Of a stretch of 64,000 nucleotides of DNA, positions 63,951-64,000 are shown piece by piece. Every line of letters starts with the position of its first letter. Within the stretch, counting starts at the first letter, position 1. This DNA comes from Semisulcospira habei (taxonomy: Eukaryota > Mollusca > Gastropoda > Semisulcospiridae): the NCBI GenBank assembly GCA_036245525.1, contig BTPG01000003.1, positions 207,049,342-207,113,341 on the forward strand, given 5' to 3'. Below the pieces are notes generated by a model. That model saw only the letters and a list, made by a program, of their open reading frames with translations, did not search any database and was not told the DNA's origin. Made by a program: the position numbers and the translations under genes.

Positions 63951-64000
63951 TGCTTATTCAACTATGGTTAATTAGGCACTAACTCACGTGCATGATACTT

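Overview
This is intron-rich eukaryotic DNA, most likely from a lophotrochozoan and probably a gastropod mollusc. The evidence is phase-1 EGF-exon genes with GT-AG introns, several non-LTR retrotransposon clades, tRNA-headed SINEs, abundant GA/GT/ATT microsatellites and dozens of palindromic MITEs. The species is an inference; no prokaryotic operon, tRNA gene, rRNA or CRISPR was seen.

Layout. 1-20.6 kb is mostly repeats: a possible small gene (2.26-6.54 kb), a CR1/Rex-like LINE (3.1-4.6 kb), an SINE (5.07-5.50 kb), a diffuse repeat with ~175-bp spacing (4.7-8.0 kb), an L2-like LINE (12.6-13.35 kb), an RTE-like LINE (13.66-15.98 kb, minus) carrying two tiny retro-insertions, and further LINE/SINE tails. 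Gene 1 lies at 20,672-35,493 on the plus strand in 10 exons. I read it as a 586-residue type I membrane protein: signal peptide, fucolectin-like (FTP, F5/8-like) domain over two exons, 8 EGF-like repeats, one membrane helix, and a short tail with several tyrosine motifs. Gene 2 lies at 61,923-36,986 on the minus strand in 20 exons, read as 888 residues: signal peptide, the same two-exon FTP domain, 15 single-exon EGF modules, a membrane helix and a short basic tail. The genes are convergent paralogues whose stop codons lie about 1.5 kb apart. Their architecture resembles Draper/MEGF10/SREC-type phagocytic or scavenger receptors with a lectin-like head, so a recognition receptor role is plausible but inferred.

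Gene 2 grew by duplication of exon cassettes (types I call beta, alpha, gamma, delta). A nearly complete LINE (43,247-46,588, minus) has inserted into one gamma exon and duplicated about 103 bp of target. One intact exon copy remains, and an upstream stub with its own splice acceptor was created. The 3' tail of this LINE is shared with an SINE in the 3' part of gene 1 (34,175-34,647).

The most unusual content is a set of 40 or more palindromic, mostly TTAA-bounded MITEs (families A-G here) in introns and intergenic DNA. Many have central perfect or near-perfect stems of 30-48 bp. A duplicated intron supplies an empty site supporting TTAA targeting. Some copies are chimeric (C ends with an A core; D hairpins with a B arm in the loop), and others have seeded minisatellites (17-bp and 27-bp units) or a G-run. 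A small ORF with a promoter-like block (CRE, CCAAT, AAGATGGCGG) sits in gene 2 intron 2 on the opposite strand.
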